Below, piece after piece: positions 1 through 10,138 of a stretch of 64,000 nucleotides of DNA. Each line of letters opens with the position of its first letter. Positions within the stretch are counted from its first letter, which is position 1. The position numbers and the translations under genes are program-made. Below the pieces are notes generated by a model. It had not been told where the DNA came from and did not search any database. It was given only the letters and a program-made list of their open reading frames with translations. The DNA is taken from positions 1-64,000 of the forward strand of contig JAGTJL010000013.1 of assembly GCA_020746875.1 (NCBI GenBank), written 5' to 3'. This DNA is from Rhexocercosporidium sp. MPI-PUGE-AT-0058. Its lineage: Eukaryota; Ascomycota; Leotiomycetes; Helotiales.

Positions 1-232
1 TAAGCGCCTAGGAATGATATAAGACTTATAAATATAGCACACAGTCACTTAATGCACCGAATTATATGAAAAAATTATGCTCGTACGTAAAAAGAGTCGA
101 ATTTGGGACGGAAATGGTAAGATGGGCAAACTGGTATCTTACCGAATGGTGTCTTACCGGAAACCGCCTTAGTCAGCAGCGCTTGGGCCAATCACAGCAC
201 CCGAGTTTTAGTGTTTTACCGAAACACCACCG

Positions 233-586
233 TCACATAGGAGGTAGGCACAAACGCTGCTTGCGGTCTTCAAGATCCTGTATATATCTGAGTGCATTCG
301 CAAGGATAGCCTCCTGGTCAGAAAGATATACGGAGGTTGCGTCCTCGGGAACAATAGAATCGGCTTCTCCGCCACATGGAAAGCCTCGCATGGTGCCTTC
401 TCTCGTATTCATTGGCAGGATATCTCTCAGGGCCGCAAACTCGGCATCCGAAGGTATATCTTCGCCGTCCGTAGTCGGTACGGCATCGTCGTGATATCCA
501 GTCGCATTAGTCGTACTCTTCTCGTTATCTCGGAGACGCGTATTCGTGATTGCACCGTTCTGGCTCCGGCTTGAATCGCAGGACAT
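233..586 (-). CDS. Small helix-loop-helix-like protein, possibly partial
   Basis: The frame encodes 117 residues from the ATG at 586. An in-frame TTG at 607 is less likely as start. The C-terminal half resembles a bHLH dimerisation region: a first helix around EFAALRDILP, a long acidic loop, then a second helix LSDQEAILANALRYIQDLE that runs into DRKQRL, as in the helix-2/zipper transition of fungal bHLH factors. The basic DNA-binding region that should precede helix 1 is absent; the preceding sequence is acidic and polar (TTDGEDIPSDAE). It could be a non-DNA-binding HLH partner, a last exon whose basic region lies in an unseen exon, or a relic. No intron to join is evident. The resemblance is seen in the sequence; the function is inference. 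Confidence 0.4.
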   Translation of the reverse strand: MSCDSSRSQNGAITNTRLRDNEKSTTNATGYHDDAVPTTDGEDIPSDAEFAALRDILPMNTREGTMRGFPCGGEADSIVPEDATSVYLSDQEAILANALRYIQDLEDRKQRLCLPPM

Positions 587-1075
587 AGTGGCCGTCCCCT
601 CTGGCAATGACTATCTTATGCTTAGCCGCGTGTAGAGACGCGTGTCGAGGATCTCGTTTTTTTTCTGTACTGGAGGGTATACTAATCGGCGGAGCGTTGT
701 ATCGTTGTTTTGCGGAATGTACAATTACCGCAATAAATGCCTTATTACTAACCCGACAGAACGATCATACGACGAACAGCTGATGTGGCACAGTGGCTTA
801 CCTGTAATGAGTGGCATGATGTCCACACCACCCAAGTGCTTCTGATCGACAAATCTAACGATGCTCGGCTAGGCGGACCCCGCTCCTCCCGCAAAGCTTT
901 TGGTAGTTTCGCCATAGTTTTGCCGTTGCATGCTAGAATTCGACAAGAGATAGATAATGGACGGTAAACTGTGTCCTGAATTTATTTTTCTATCACTCAA
1001 TTCCCAAACTTCTTTATCTTCGGCGACAAGAATGCATTATCCTTATGACTTCCAGCAATCTTACGAGGAGCCTGA
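587..1075. other. Intergenic, no supported gene
   Basis: Moderate-GC sequence with only short spurious frames. A phrase near 840-870 reads LLIDKSNDAR on the plus strand, faintly like the CCIDKSNS motif of HET domains. It lies upstream of the clearer HET scrap at 1076-1255, so part of this stretch may be an older piece of the same gene. Nothing firmer is visible. Confidence 0.3.
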
Positions 1076-1255
1076 GAAACTGGTCCGGTATCGCGAGCTT
1101 CTAGCCATGTCCAACAAATTAGATTGATGGCCGAGATCTACTCGAAAGCCAAGGAGGTGTTCATCTGGCTAGGTCGAGAGAGCGACGAACCTGAAGTGGG
1201 AAATCTTCCCCCGATTATGAGACACCTCCACTTTTCTCCACTCATTTATCATTAA
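1076..1255 (+). pseudogene. HET-domain fragment
   Basis: The plus strand reads VQQIRLMAEIYSKAKEVFIW and then LGRESDEPEVG. This is the HET (heterokaryon incompatibility, PF06985) block in which QxRLMxxIYxxAxxVxxWLG is the conserved signature. Only about 45 codons are recognisable. The frame is closed by a stop upstream at 1073-1075 and a stop at 1253-1255. No start codon, no upstream YAILSHTW or WxDAxCINQ motif in frame, and no downstream HET core follow. It is a gene scrap, not a working gene. Its last 14 bases overlap the 3' end of the convergent macro-domain gene, so loss of its downstream part may be tied to that junction. Confidence 0.7.
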
Positions 1256-2054
1256 CAAGAAACATCTTCAACCCAACTTCCTCCATTACCGCCAAACTCC
1301 TCTCCCACTCCACCCCAAAATTCTTACTGTTGAACTTACACGCCCAAATCTCACCTGGAACACCCTCCCCACCTCTTTCTTCCCTCCCGTAGTCCTCGTC
1401 TCCATCTTCTTGCCAGCCTAATTCCTCAAGCTGCGCCTTCAAATCCTGCAATGCCCCTTTTGTCGCTTCCACAATCCCATCCGACTCTCCCTTCCTCTTC
1501 CCATAATCATGAGACGTGAACAGACACGCTATCCACTGCTTTTTCCCAGTTGTCCATTTCTCGTTCTCTTGCGGTGGGATGAGCAGTGTTTTGCCGAGAA
1601 GCGAGGCGCGCGGATGTGTCTGGCAGTGCGTCCGGTAGCGACTGTATGCGATTGGAAACTGTGGGTTGTAAACAATGTGCTGAGATTGATGATGACGATG
1701 ATCAGGAGGAATATTTTCAGAAAAGAAATGGGAAGTGAGAAAGGAAGCGAGTTAGAGCTGAGGCTAGGGCTGAGGATGCGGATGGAGAACAGGGGAAGGG
1801 AGGGATGGAGGAGGGCGTCATTACTAGCTCACGAAGTCGTCGTGATGTCCCGACATCCCAGTCGCCTCGAGTGTTGCATGAGTCTACTCGGTCGTCAGTG
1901 AGCCCTGATCTCAGAACAAACAAGCAAGCAAGCAAGAAATGGGATATTGGAGAGAAGCCGGCTTACGGACTAGCACAGCGTTCTCCGTCGCGATGTTATA
2001 GAGGTCGCCTGAAAGCTTCAGTATTACAGCTGATGGTGGTGGCGGTGTCGTCAT
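1242..2054 (-). CDS. Macro-domain protein, POA1-like ADP-ribose 1''-phosphate phosphatase (3 exons)
   Basis: Splicing gives a 187-residue protein, close to the roughly 177 residues of yeast Poa1. Exons are 2054-1967, 1883-1825 and 1658-1242. Intron 1 (1966-1884, 83 bp) has GTAAGC, a CTGAC branch site and a TAG acceptor. Intron 2 (1824-1659, 166 bp) has GTAATG and CAG. The protein reads MTTPPPPSAVILKLSGDLYN, then VLVHSCNTRGDWDVGTSRRL, then FPIAYSRYRTHC, LLGKTLLIPPQ, KQWIACLFTSHDYG, IWACKFNSKNFGVEW. These are the macro-fold nucleotide-binding segments in family order. Spacing from the tryptophan of GDW to FP matches the family across intron 2, which supports that junction. In the family this fold hydrolyses ADP-ribose 1''-phosphate from tRNA splicing. 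The usual WGxGI motif is WDVGT here, so activity is not certain. A later acceptor choice (TCTCAG) would add seven residues. Confidence 0.85.
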
Positions 2055-2683
2055 CGTCTCGATCCCGTAAGATTATCCTCTTGAATCGATGGAAAGTATT
2101 TCGATAATTTGAGATTACTGGTATGTATGCCAGAGACTTTTTATGGGCGAAGGACGACGAGATTTCGGGGTTAGGTGTGTTAGCATGTGATGTGTGACTA
2201 GTGAGTCACATGTTGAATCACATAAGGAGGTGGCATTTCTACCTAATTTGCAGTACTGTGCACTACTGCCGCCTGTCGTTCAGATGCTCTACATAAGCAT
2301 CAATAGCTGTAACTTACCCAAAGCTTTGTAGGACATGCGGGTTAGTTCCTCCTAGCCGAGAATCGTTAGCTCCGTCGATCAGAAGTACCGAACCGCAAAG
2401 TGGCCCTGCAATTATTTGCGCGCCACATCAGCCATAAAGCTTATGAAGGTCTCGGATAAAAATTTATAGATCTGAAGCTTAGATCAAGAACTGTTAAGAC
2501 GTGTTAGGGGTAATGAGAGCTTGATATTTTAGTTGTGGTAGAGGGATTTTATTAGAGCCTAAATTAAGGCTTTATATTAATCCGGCGAAAGAGCGACGAT
2601 GCGAACAGAAAATTCTCCTCTAAAGGTGTCAAATTGCTACTGAATAGCTATAGAATGCTCCTGATGTTTTATTTTTGTAGACC
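2055..2683. other. Intergenic, upstream of the macro-domain gene
   Basis: No supported gene. It contains a short imperfect palindrome near 2190 (TGTGACTAGTGAGTCACA) and becomes AT-richer towards the transposon at 2684. The promoter of the macro-domain gene should lie just above 2054, but I see no clear TATA box. Confidence 0.4.
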
Positions 2684-2793
2684 TATCCCTTCGTCTACTG
2701 AGACATTTCCCATACTAGTAGGGGGGTAGCCCACCGATGTTTGCTAAGGGAGTAATGCATTATTTTATATACCTTTACATAGAAATTTATTAG
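2684..2793 (+). repeat. Left terminal inverted repeat of the piggyBac-like element
   Basis: About 110 bp, matched in inverted orientation by 4657-4766. Shared landmarks are CCCTTCGTCT, GAGACATTTCCCATACTAG and AGCCCACCGATGTTTGC. Confidence 0.85.
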
Positions 2794-3129
2794 TAAAGTA
2801 CTTTATATTAATAAAACTGCTCCTAATACTCCTCTTCTTAATACAAAAATACTATACAAAATATGCACCCTTAATATATTTTCTTAAGAGGCTTTTATAA
2901 TATTATTCTTAGTACTTTTTAACGCTTCCTAAGGTACGAGCACTACGCATAAATACCTCTTTCGACATATAATTTCCCCTAAAAGTATACGTATTATAAG
3001 TCAGGATTAAAGAACCTTTTACCTCTTAATTTAGAATATAATTAAATTAATTATACTTTTTAAGAGTACTTAAAAAGCTTACGATATAGCTTGATTCTGA
3101 ATTATAAGTGAGATAGGGGTTTTACTTAA

Positions 3130-4234
3130 TTAATATACAATAAATATAATCTATATACATTAATATAAGCCATATTAAGTAACTAATAAAAAAGAAGCCA
3201 CTAATTTCGTTATATAGCCCTATGAGTCTCGTACACTTCCCTAAACTGATTTGCCAAATTAACTCCTCTTATATAATAGTTATAATTATTAATAAAGCGA
3301 GGAATAAGCAGCTCTTTTGTATAATTATTCCTAAAGGCTTGTCTAACGATACGGCCATTAATTAATGTCTTTATAGGGCGTCGCCGTAATATAGTTCGGA
3401 AATCGCCTATTTGATATACCGTGTATATAGTACTTAATGCTAAAACAATATTATTGTCTTACTAAGCTAAACAAAGCGTGTTTTTAATTACCTTTATAAC
3501 TAAAGTATTCTATTCTAGAGCTTTGGTATATGTAGTTTTTAAGACCTTAAAGCCTTCCGGTAATTCTGAGTATAGACGAGTTGTTTCGATAATACTAAAT
3601 CCATAGGCTCGGAGCTTTTTAAAAAAAAGTATAAAAGTAAAGTAATTATTAAGGTAAACCGTAAGACGTTGCCGTGGGAGGGAGAGTATAAGAGACCGTA
3701 TAAGGGAGCCGGTAGGGGTAAGGTTTAAATGCTTAAAAAGTAACTGTAATCCGTGTACCCGGGAGCTCTAAATCCAGTTATAAATGTAGTTATAATCGGC
3801 GATTCCGTATATCTTATACTCTTGCTTAATTAGTTTATTCGGCATTTTATAAGTATGCGAAGATTTAATAAAAATAATTAATAGCAAAGTAATTAAAAAA
3901 AGAAGGGTACTTACCTGCCAAAACAACGAACCATGAGTTCATCGATACTAACTTCTAACTAAAGAGAATAATACTTTTAATAAGAGGCTTGCAATTCTGA
4001 AACAAGAGGCTCTATCTTATACTATTATATCGAATTTATAAGTAAGTTATACCCCCGGCGTTCGTCATCCTTAGCATTAGAAATATAACAATACCTCTTA
4101 ATATCTTTATAGCGGTTCAGTATAATATAAGTTGAAACTATATGTATTAAGCCCTCCTCCTTATCTAAATTCCAATATATGCCAATGCGAGGCTCTTCGT
4201 GGACTCCTATATAAATTAATGCTCTAAGAAACAC
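3130..4234 (-). pseudogene. piggyBac-family transposase (DDE_Tnp_1_7), RIP-disabled
   Basis: From right to left on the minus strand: an open piece (4234-4025) reads FLRALIYIGVHEEPRIGIYW and then NRYKDIKRYCYIS, the family's N-proximal helical block. Around 3610-3400 comes LRAYGFSIIETTRLYSELPE, then DNNIVLALSTIYTV, which corresponds to the DNxxVxxLST motif. Around 3320-3140 comes INNYNYYIRGVNLANQFREV, the C-terminal YNxxMxGVDxxDQ block, followed by LLNMAYINVYRLY. Family tryptophans are replaced by TAG/TAA, and the expected GVD is GVN (GAT to AAT), both G-to-A changes. Pieces fall in different frames, so at least one indel is also present. The transposase would cut and paste the element; this copy is dead. 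Confidence 0.75.
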
Positions 4235-4656
4235 ATATAATTCCTTTACAACTAAAAGATGCCATTAACGAGCTCTTTCTTATAGAACTCTTATTCGTTA
4301 TAAGTCTGTGTATCGATTTGTATTAGTCGTAATAATCTATAAGAGGGTAAGTGTAAAGAATAAAGTAAAATAGTCGTAGGGTTTAAAAGAAGAAGAGAAA
4401 GTAGAAGGTAAAATAGTTGTAGCCGGCCGACGAGCCTCGCACTCAAATGGCTTAAAAGAAACGTTTATAATTAGTCCAAACTCGTTGAGGATCTTATTAA
4501 GAGTAAATGTTTTTTTTATCTTTTTTTAGGTAGGTTATATAACTTTTGAATCGCTGGAATTGCCTTTGTGAAGTTGACGTTTTATTTTAGTATATCCTAT
4601 CCTGTCGCGTCTGAAATGATAGCTTCAATTAGTTTTTATTGACGCGTTATACCTTA

Positions 4657-4766
4657 TTAATAAATTTCTATATAAAAGTATATAAAATAATATATTACTC
4701 CCCTGGCAAACATCGGTGGGCTATCCCCTTGCTAGTATGGGAAATGTCTCAGCAGACGAAGGGATA
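4657..4766 (-). repeat. Right terminal inverted repeat of the piggyBac-like element
   Basis: Inverted match of 2684-2793, with a few transitions (for example ATAGCCC against GTAGCCC, and CCAGGGG against CTAAGGG). Confidence 0.85.
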
Positions 4767-4795
4767 AGCTAGCGTGGAGTTAAGAATGCGTAAAG

Positions 4796-5113
4796 TCAAA
4801 GTACCTGATGATTTTCTCGGCACGCAGGGTTTCTCGGCACGTAGGGAGGGACGTTAATTCCCCATAAATTTCCCTTAATGTTAAGGCTCAATACATGGGG
4901 GAGGGCGAGAACCACTGAAAACCCCCTTCCGTGCCCCATCCAGCTCCCTTGCCAAATTCTAATTATATCCGGGATCGACGAGGGAGCCGCATCGGGCCGC
5001 CCAATCGTCCAATAAAGATAGGGTCCAAATAACTTCCCTGCCTCTTTCCAATTATAGCTTTTGGGATCGACAGGAATGACAGGGAGCGGGATCGGCCCGT
5101 AATCATCCAACAC
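4796..5113 (-). CDS. Hypothetical reading frame, doubtful
   Basis: An open frame of 105 codons lies just outside the piggyBac-like element, rich in proline, glycine and tryptophan (for example IPLPVIPVDPKSYNWKEAGK). I recognise no domain. Two similar phrases at its 3' end, TCTCGGCACGCAGGG and TCTCGGCACGTAGGG, show a local duplication. It may be a chance frame in a GC-richer island or the edge of an older repeat. There are no neighbours to suggest a role. Confidence 0.2.
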   Translation of the reverse strand: MLDDYGPIPLPVIPVDPKSYNWKEAGKLFGPYLYWTIGRPDAAPSSIPDIIRIWQGSWMGHGRGFSVVLALPHVLSLNIKGNLWGINVPPYVPRNPACRENHQVL

Positions 5114-6039
5114 CGAGGGGCGGACGAGCTCGTGTGTTTGGACTAACTTAGTGAGTCAAGTTATATATCAATCTAGATACAAGGCGTATCGCGAGGAAAC
5201 ATGGCATCTGAGCACGTGCGGGATCCACGTACAGTATCATCCCGTGACACCCCCAGATATGTAATCTGCCTAAGTTAGATTGGTTACGATTCCTCACTTC
5301 TGATGTAACTTATGTCGCTTTTTATAATATCATCGAACATGATCAAGTCATGAACAAGCTTAGGATACATAGCCTGCACCATCTCGGTCAGTGCCTGCAA
5401 GTTGGCAAACGTTATTGAGTTATTGAAGCTTTGCACGTGTTAGCACTGAAGGGAAAATCTGGGTAGGACATACACTATCGTCTCAGCTAGTTTTGAGTAT
5501 ACGGATAACAGCAACGATGATGGGCCTGCGAGGGTAAACCAACGCTGACCTCTTCGTACATAACGTCTCTCCCTGCGTCCAGAGACGCACCCCGTCACGA
5601 GACGATTTTATACTTCCGGTATTATAACAATTATTGCAGCAGGAATAAGTTATTACTTTCTTTAATTATTTCTCCCTAAGGAGACCACTTAGCAACAAGA
5701 AAAAGAGTACGGTTAATTACACTATCGATCGTTTCAATCACTAGTAGAATGTAAATAGATTACCAAATACAGCGTAGAAATCCGGCAGAAACAAGGGAGG
5801 CTTCTTACTCACGAGGCTGGTGTGGCTCCGCAAGACTCCGGCGTGGAGATTGGCGCCTGAGGCTGCAACAGCGCTAACAGTACTACCAGTCATGTGATAC
5901 ACTGTGTCCTATCTGGGAATTCCCGTGACATTGATGTGTTGGCAACATTTGCAGCCTTGCTTACCCTTGCGTTCTTTCGTTCTTTCGTTCTTGTAATATC
6001 CTCTTCTTTAGCGTCTGAAGTTCCCCTATTACTCTGACA
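5114..6039. other. Intergenic, no gene seen
   Basis: Moderate-GC sequence without a supported reading frame. It supplies the upstream region of the C2H2 gene. Nothing repetitive is obvious apart from a short ttctttcgttctttcgttc run near 5965-5990. Confidence 0.4.
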
Positions 6040-6047
6040 TATATAAA
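6040..6047 (+). promoter_or_regulatory. TATA box of the C2H2 gene
   Basis: TATATAAA lies about 40 bp upstream of the ATG at 6088 and is followed by a CT-rich stretch (ACCCTCTCTG), a common arrangement at fungal promoters. Confidence 0.5.
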
Positions 6048-6087
6048 CGCACGTACCCTCTCTGAAACGGAAACAAGCAAAGAGACG

Positions 6088-7751
6088 ATGAGTTGCCGTC
6101 GTCCTTCTCCGCCCCATGAGGATCAATATGACTACATCACAGACCCACCAGCAGCATTCGACCAATATGAAGACTTGGACTCCGCTTTGCAAGACATCGC
6201 CGACTATACTCCGCGTAATCCGGTATCCGCCCATTTGAGACCGGCCCGGCCGACTCCAATGAGCCTTGGCTGGGCAGCTCAGCCTAGTTTATATACTCTC
6301 TACACATGGGTAGCTGATGGCGGGGTTGACGAGCCACACTGGAAGCTGGGTTCTCGTCTCCGACCAACGCTACAGACACCCGATAGAGTGTATCCTGATC
6401 CTGTGTATGCAATTGTCCCTTCCACGAGTTGAGGAAGCTTCTAACCTATCTGGCTGTTAATAGTGAAGCGTTTGAACATGCTTTCCTTGGAACGCCCACA
6501 AATACGACTGCAGAACCTACAGTGCCATACTCACAACCTGCGAGCGCTCCAGTATCGTACACAGTGTTATACCCACAGCCTGCAAGAGAAGCACCAAATT
6601 GGCATCCAGAGTCCACCCTGCCTTCCTCACAGAATATAAGCGGCCCTTCAATTTGGAACCTCCAGCCCGCACACCCTGCTAGAGGTTCAATAAATAGCAC
6701 AGAGGCCAATGTGCTCCCCCCACAGACTTCAGCCTCCGACCCACAGACCCCAAGAAAAACCAGCAAAGATTCTTCTGGTCGACCTGCCAAGAAGTATCCA
6801 CATCAAAGCAAGAGCTATGAGAGACCTGGATGCCATGTCTGCAGCAAGACATTCAGCCGCTCGTCAGACCGCGACCGCCATCTGAAGACACATAGGAACA
6901 CCGAAGACATTCCTGCCAACGAATATTACGTGTGTCATGGTTATGAGAATTGCGATTACAAGACTTTGCGTAAATCTGGCTTAAAAGAGCATCTGGCGGG
7001 ATATCACAAGGAGGATCTCCCGACAGGGTCAATAAAAGACGATGAGTGGTGGGGCAGCAGAAACATTTTCGAGACATGGTGGAGATGCGCTGAATGCCTG
7101 AAGAGAGTTTACATTAAGAAGTCCGGATGGAAGTGTTTGCCGTGCCATACTCCCTGCAATAGTGTTCGCGTCATGAAACGGCTTGCCAAGTTTCCTCATA
7201 CGGCATTCAAAGAACCGCAAGCCGAGACGTCTGTACCGACTACTGGAGATGGTGATCCTCTTCGCACCGTAGCAGATTTAGCGGAACAAGCAGCGACATC
7301 AAGCCAATTTAGCGCCACATTATCAATCACCCAAAATTACCAAGCAGCAGCAACAGAATCCCTCACTACGAACCCCCCACCAGCACTAGCACCAGTAGCA
7401 ACAACGTCTACGCTCCCTAATCAAAGTCAAAACAACATCCTGCTCCGTGAGGCCAATGACTACGAAATTATGCAGACAGGATATTGGGACGAGGCTGACG
7501 AAGAGTGGCTCCGTGCGGTCAATGACTGCAAAGTCGTTACGCAGACAAGATTTCAGGACGATACTGGCGAAGAGTGGTACATCTTTGATGATTCTTACGA
7601 TTCTTCAATACATACCAAGGCGAGTGAATGGTCTGCGGCGCAGATTACGCCCGATGGTGGGAATACGGAGCCTTGGTTTACTTATTCGGATCCGACTGGG
7701 ACGAGGCACCGGACGGGAACGTTTGATATTAAGGGGAAGAAGAAACGCTAG
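6088..7751 (+). CDS. C2H2 zinc-finger protein, probable transcription factor (2 exons)
   Basis: Two adjoining frames are joined by a canonical 59-bp intron at 6405-6463 (GTATGC donor, CTAAC branch at 6441-6445, TAG acceptor 18 nt later). Exons 6088-6404 and 6464-7751 give 534 residues. If the intron is retained, translation stops at 6430. The N-terminus is proline/tyrosine-rich. A long Ser/Thr/Pro/Gln linker holds repeated YSQPA/YPQPA phrases. A classical finger CHVCSKTFSRSSDRDRHLKT + H (C-x2-C-x12-H-x3-H) sits near residues 229-249. A second, looser finger (C-x5-C...H-x4-H) follows at about 263-287 and a cysteine cluster at about 314-337 (RCAEC...KCLPCHTPC). The C-terminus is acidic with WDEADEEWL and DDTGEEWYIF. 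It is probably a nuclear DNA-binding regulator; the target is unknown. Codon use is normal and there is no RIP damage. Confidence 0.85.
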
Positions 7752-8330
7752 CTAGTTCCAATTGTGGAGGCCGGATATATTCTGACCCACACAGGGGATT
7801 ATGATCCTTGTCTCCATTGCTATTCAGATGCGTACCAAGGGGAGAGATGACGAGGTATTTGGCTTCTTTTCATGGTTAATAGTGACACTGAGGTGATTGG
7901 ATGCTGTACCGTAAAAGTAATGGAGCTTGGTTGCTTGGACGAATTTGCATCTACCGAAGTCAACGAACGCGGCAAACCAAGTGAGCGGCGACACTGATTG
8001 TTTAAAAGAGAAAAGCTTACCAAAAGTACTGTTGCGTTCATATACATAGGTGTATTAAATTCAGGGAACTCCGCAAGGTCATGTGATGATATAGATACTT
8101 ATTATGTATAGCTCTAGGTAAAAATTATGTGCATGAAGGTGAACTAAGTAGGCCATGGATGTAGTTGGCCTCCAGCGCGCAATCTCTCTAAGCATAAGTA
8201 TAGCAGAATGGTCCCTGAATAGTACTCATCAACTGCGACATGGCGATCGAAGAAGATGCTAAAGGTACTGCATAGCCGATGTCGAGGGTAGTGTTGGCGG
8301 ATGGTGGCCCGTTCAAGAAAGTTCCCATGC
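7752..8330. other. Intergenic, eroded downstream part of a mariner relic possible
   Basis: No gene is supported. On the minus strand, sequence directly downstream of the mariner-like fragment (8331-8600) may be the remainder of that transposase, but frames are scrambled and I find no DDE/DDD block. Confidence 0.3.
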
Positions 8331-8600
8331 CAGAAGGTGAAACTTCTCACGGATTTGCTTAATAGAAAGAACTCGACGGTTGTAGTGGCCTGTAAACCAC
8401 TTGATTATCTCTTGAACTTGCTTGTCGGAGACTTTCGGAGGAGCGCCAGGAGGCTTTGCCTATCGGTTAGGCTTATCGACAAAGTATTATGCTGAAGAAC
8501 GAGGGATATTAAGCCTACGGGCAGCTCTACGAACTGAATAGCCTTCGTTTAGGAGGGGTTTAAATCGCACGCGAGTTGGAGTATCGTGTGTCCACGCCAT
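8331..8600 (-). pseudogene. Tc1/mariner-type transposase N-terminal fragment
   Basis: From an ATG at 8600 the minus strand reads MAWTHDTPTRVRFKPLLNEG, then YSVRRAARRLNIPRSSA, a helix-turn-helix of Tc1/mariner transposases. A second HTH-like block follows, reading PPGAPPKVSDKQVQEIIKWF and RRVLSIKQIREKFH. Two in-frame stops (after RSSA and after DKPNR) interrupt it, and no catalytic domain follows. The fragment is about 90 codons, roughly the DNA-binding quarter of a full transposase. I saw no terminal inverted repeats around it. Confidence 0.65.
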
Positions 8601-9791
8601 TGAGTTGATGTTTTACTAATAGTAAATAAAGAAGAAGAGTTATTAATGTGATGTTGAAGGCATAGGTTCCGCAAGCTTCGATAATACTCAGTGGAAACAC
8701 TTGGAGAGTATCCTGTTTGGAGCATCTTTACAAGACCGAGAAAGCATTCCTTAGTAGTGTCGTAAACGCCGGGGGTCTGTAAAGAGGCTTGTGTTATGTT
8801 CGTGGGAGGAGGGTTCTGGCTAGCCATAGGATAGATCGATCAGCAGGGCCTCTACAGGATAATCAGATTAGTATATGCATTAACTAGACACGAGTGGGGT
8901 GTTCACCTGCCAAACCAAAATATCGTGCGCGAAGAGTGTTGCTGGAGCTTTTTACGACGATGGAGGCGGTCGTGGTAAAGTAAGGAGAAAAGAGGATTGA
9001 TGAGCAGGATGGTGGGTAAGCGCCTAGCAGGGTATCTTCGAACCAGGGTAGCTCAGCCACAGTTGTCCATGCGCCCCACCGCCTAGCCTCACTGGTCCCA
9101 TAAATGCACATCCCTCACATCCATTCCATATTCGGTCATTCCTGACTGTCATCAGGCAATGTGAATTTATTCCGGAACAGCGGCAGTCTGGAGTACCGAA
9201 TACTATTAACGAAATTATGCCCAATTCAACTACTTTTTCTTGCTTCACTGCGAGAAGTCGACGAACGTTTTGTCGTATCCTCTGCGCCTGCCTGCTATTA
9301 AGTAATGCGAAGCCTCCTTATTCTCAACCACCTCTATCAAACCTCTCTACACGAAGATCTAAATTCCCCCCTTATACATGGCCAGGTAGCCGGGAGAAGC
9401 GAGTGGAAGTATGACGGGATAGTGGGGGAGGGTGATAAGCTAGACAATTGGATTATGCCAATATCGGGTGGATAAATTTGGAATCGAAGTTATGGATATC
9501 TGATGTGCTCGAGCGCGGATCAAGTGGAAGTGATATCCTTTGGAGTCACTCGCTTTCCGCCGCTCGATCATGATGGGTAAGTTATTCTGTCCATTCTTGG
9601 ACCGTCAGCAGCTCCAGGGCTCTGCGGATTGAATCTTTTGTTGCTTGTCATAAGCAAGGGAGAGAATTTGGAAAGATAACAATTAGTTAGATTCTATTAC
9701 TTTATGCAAACGTTTTGCGTTTAAGGCAGAACGATTTATTAAACATTACCCCAAAAGAGAAAAGACCCCATATAATATGTCGAACAGGTTG
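8601..9791. other. No supported gene
   Basis: An open minus-strand frame (8827-8549, beginning MASQNPPPTNITQASLQTPG) overlaps the mariner fragment in another frame and has no recognisable domain. Short frames at 8884-9414 are also unconvincing. I see no repeats or RNA genes here. Confidence 0.3.
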
Positions 9792-9980
9792 CTAGAGATG
9801 CTCTCTGAGTTGTTTCGAGATGGTATCCCAATTATCATGACTACTCAGTTGATGGTTTCTGACCAGACTCGTTGCAACTGGTTTTAATATCCGGCATATG
9901 CTGATAATATCCGGATGCGTTTCGTGAATGTGCTTGAGAAGTAATTTAAGGTATATATGATCGTAATCGGGAATCGAGTA
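9792..9980 (-). pseudogene. Coding-like fragment of unknown family
   Basis: The minus strand stays open for about 60 codons and reads SYSIPDYDHIYLKLLLKHIH, then ETHPDIISICRILKPVATSL, then VRNHQLSSHDNWDTISKQLR and EHL before a TAG. Composition is protein-like, and the HxxxTH spacing resembles the end of a C2H2 finger, but no paired cysteines are present in frame. There is no start codon. I do not recognise a family. Confidence 0.35.
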
Positions 9981-10138
9981 ACTAGATTACATATTAATAT
10001 AAGTTATTATTGAATGATCCTCGACGAGATCTATCCGCATATTCTCTTCTTAATCTCCGGCCTAATAAGCAGACTAACCCTAACGCCTAAACTAGGTACC
10101 AGACTGCCTTTCTGCTCGTAACCTTCTACTCAGATTGC

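Larger units (their letters stand above)
2684..4766 (-). mobile_element. piggyBac-like DNA transposon with long terminal inverted repeats
   Basis: The two ends are inverted copies of each other over about 110 bp. Left 2684-2793 begins TATCCCTTCGTCTACTGAG, and the reverse complement of 4657-4766 begins TATCCCTTCGTCTGCTGAG. Both continue through ACATTTCCCATACTAG and CCACCGATGTTTGC. The repeats differ almost only by transitions. A TA dinucleotide borders each end; the TTAA typical of piggyBac is not visible, so the true duplication is uncertain. Inside, the minus strand carries remains of a piggyBac-type transposase (separate entry). The whole element is about 2.08 kb and is RIP-eroded. Confidence 0.8.

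Noticed and set aside
785..967. Plus-strand frame containing LLIDKSNDAR as an intact HET gene start
   Set aside because: Only a handful of residues resemble the HET WxDxxCIDKS motif, no YAILSHTW block precedes it, and it is not in frame with the clear HET scrap at 1076-1255.
5890..6234. Minus-strand frame overlapping the C2H2 gene start
   Set aside because: It overlaps the promoter and first exon of a well-supported spliced gene and has no recognisable features.
8549..8827. 92-codon minus-strand frame as a separate gene
   Set aside because: It overlaps the mariner transposase fragment in another frame, has no domain, and the mariner reading explains the overlapping part better.
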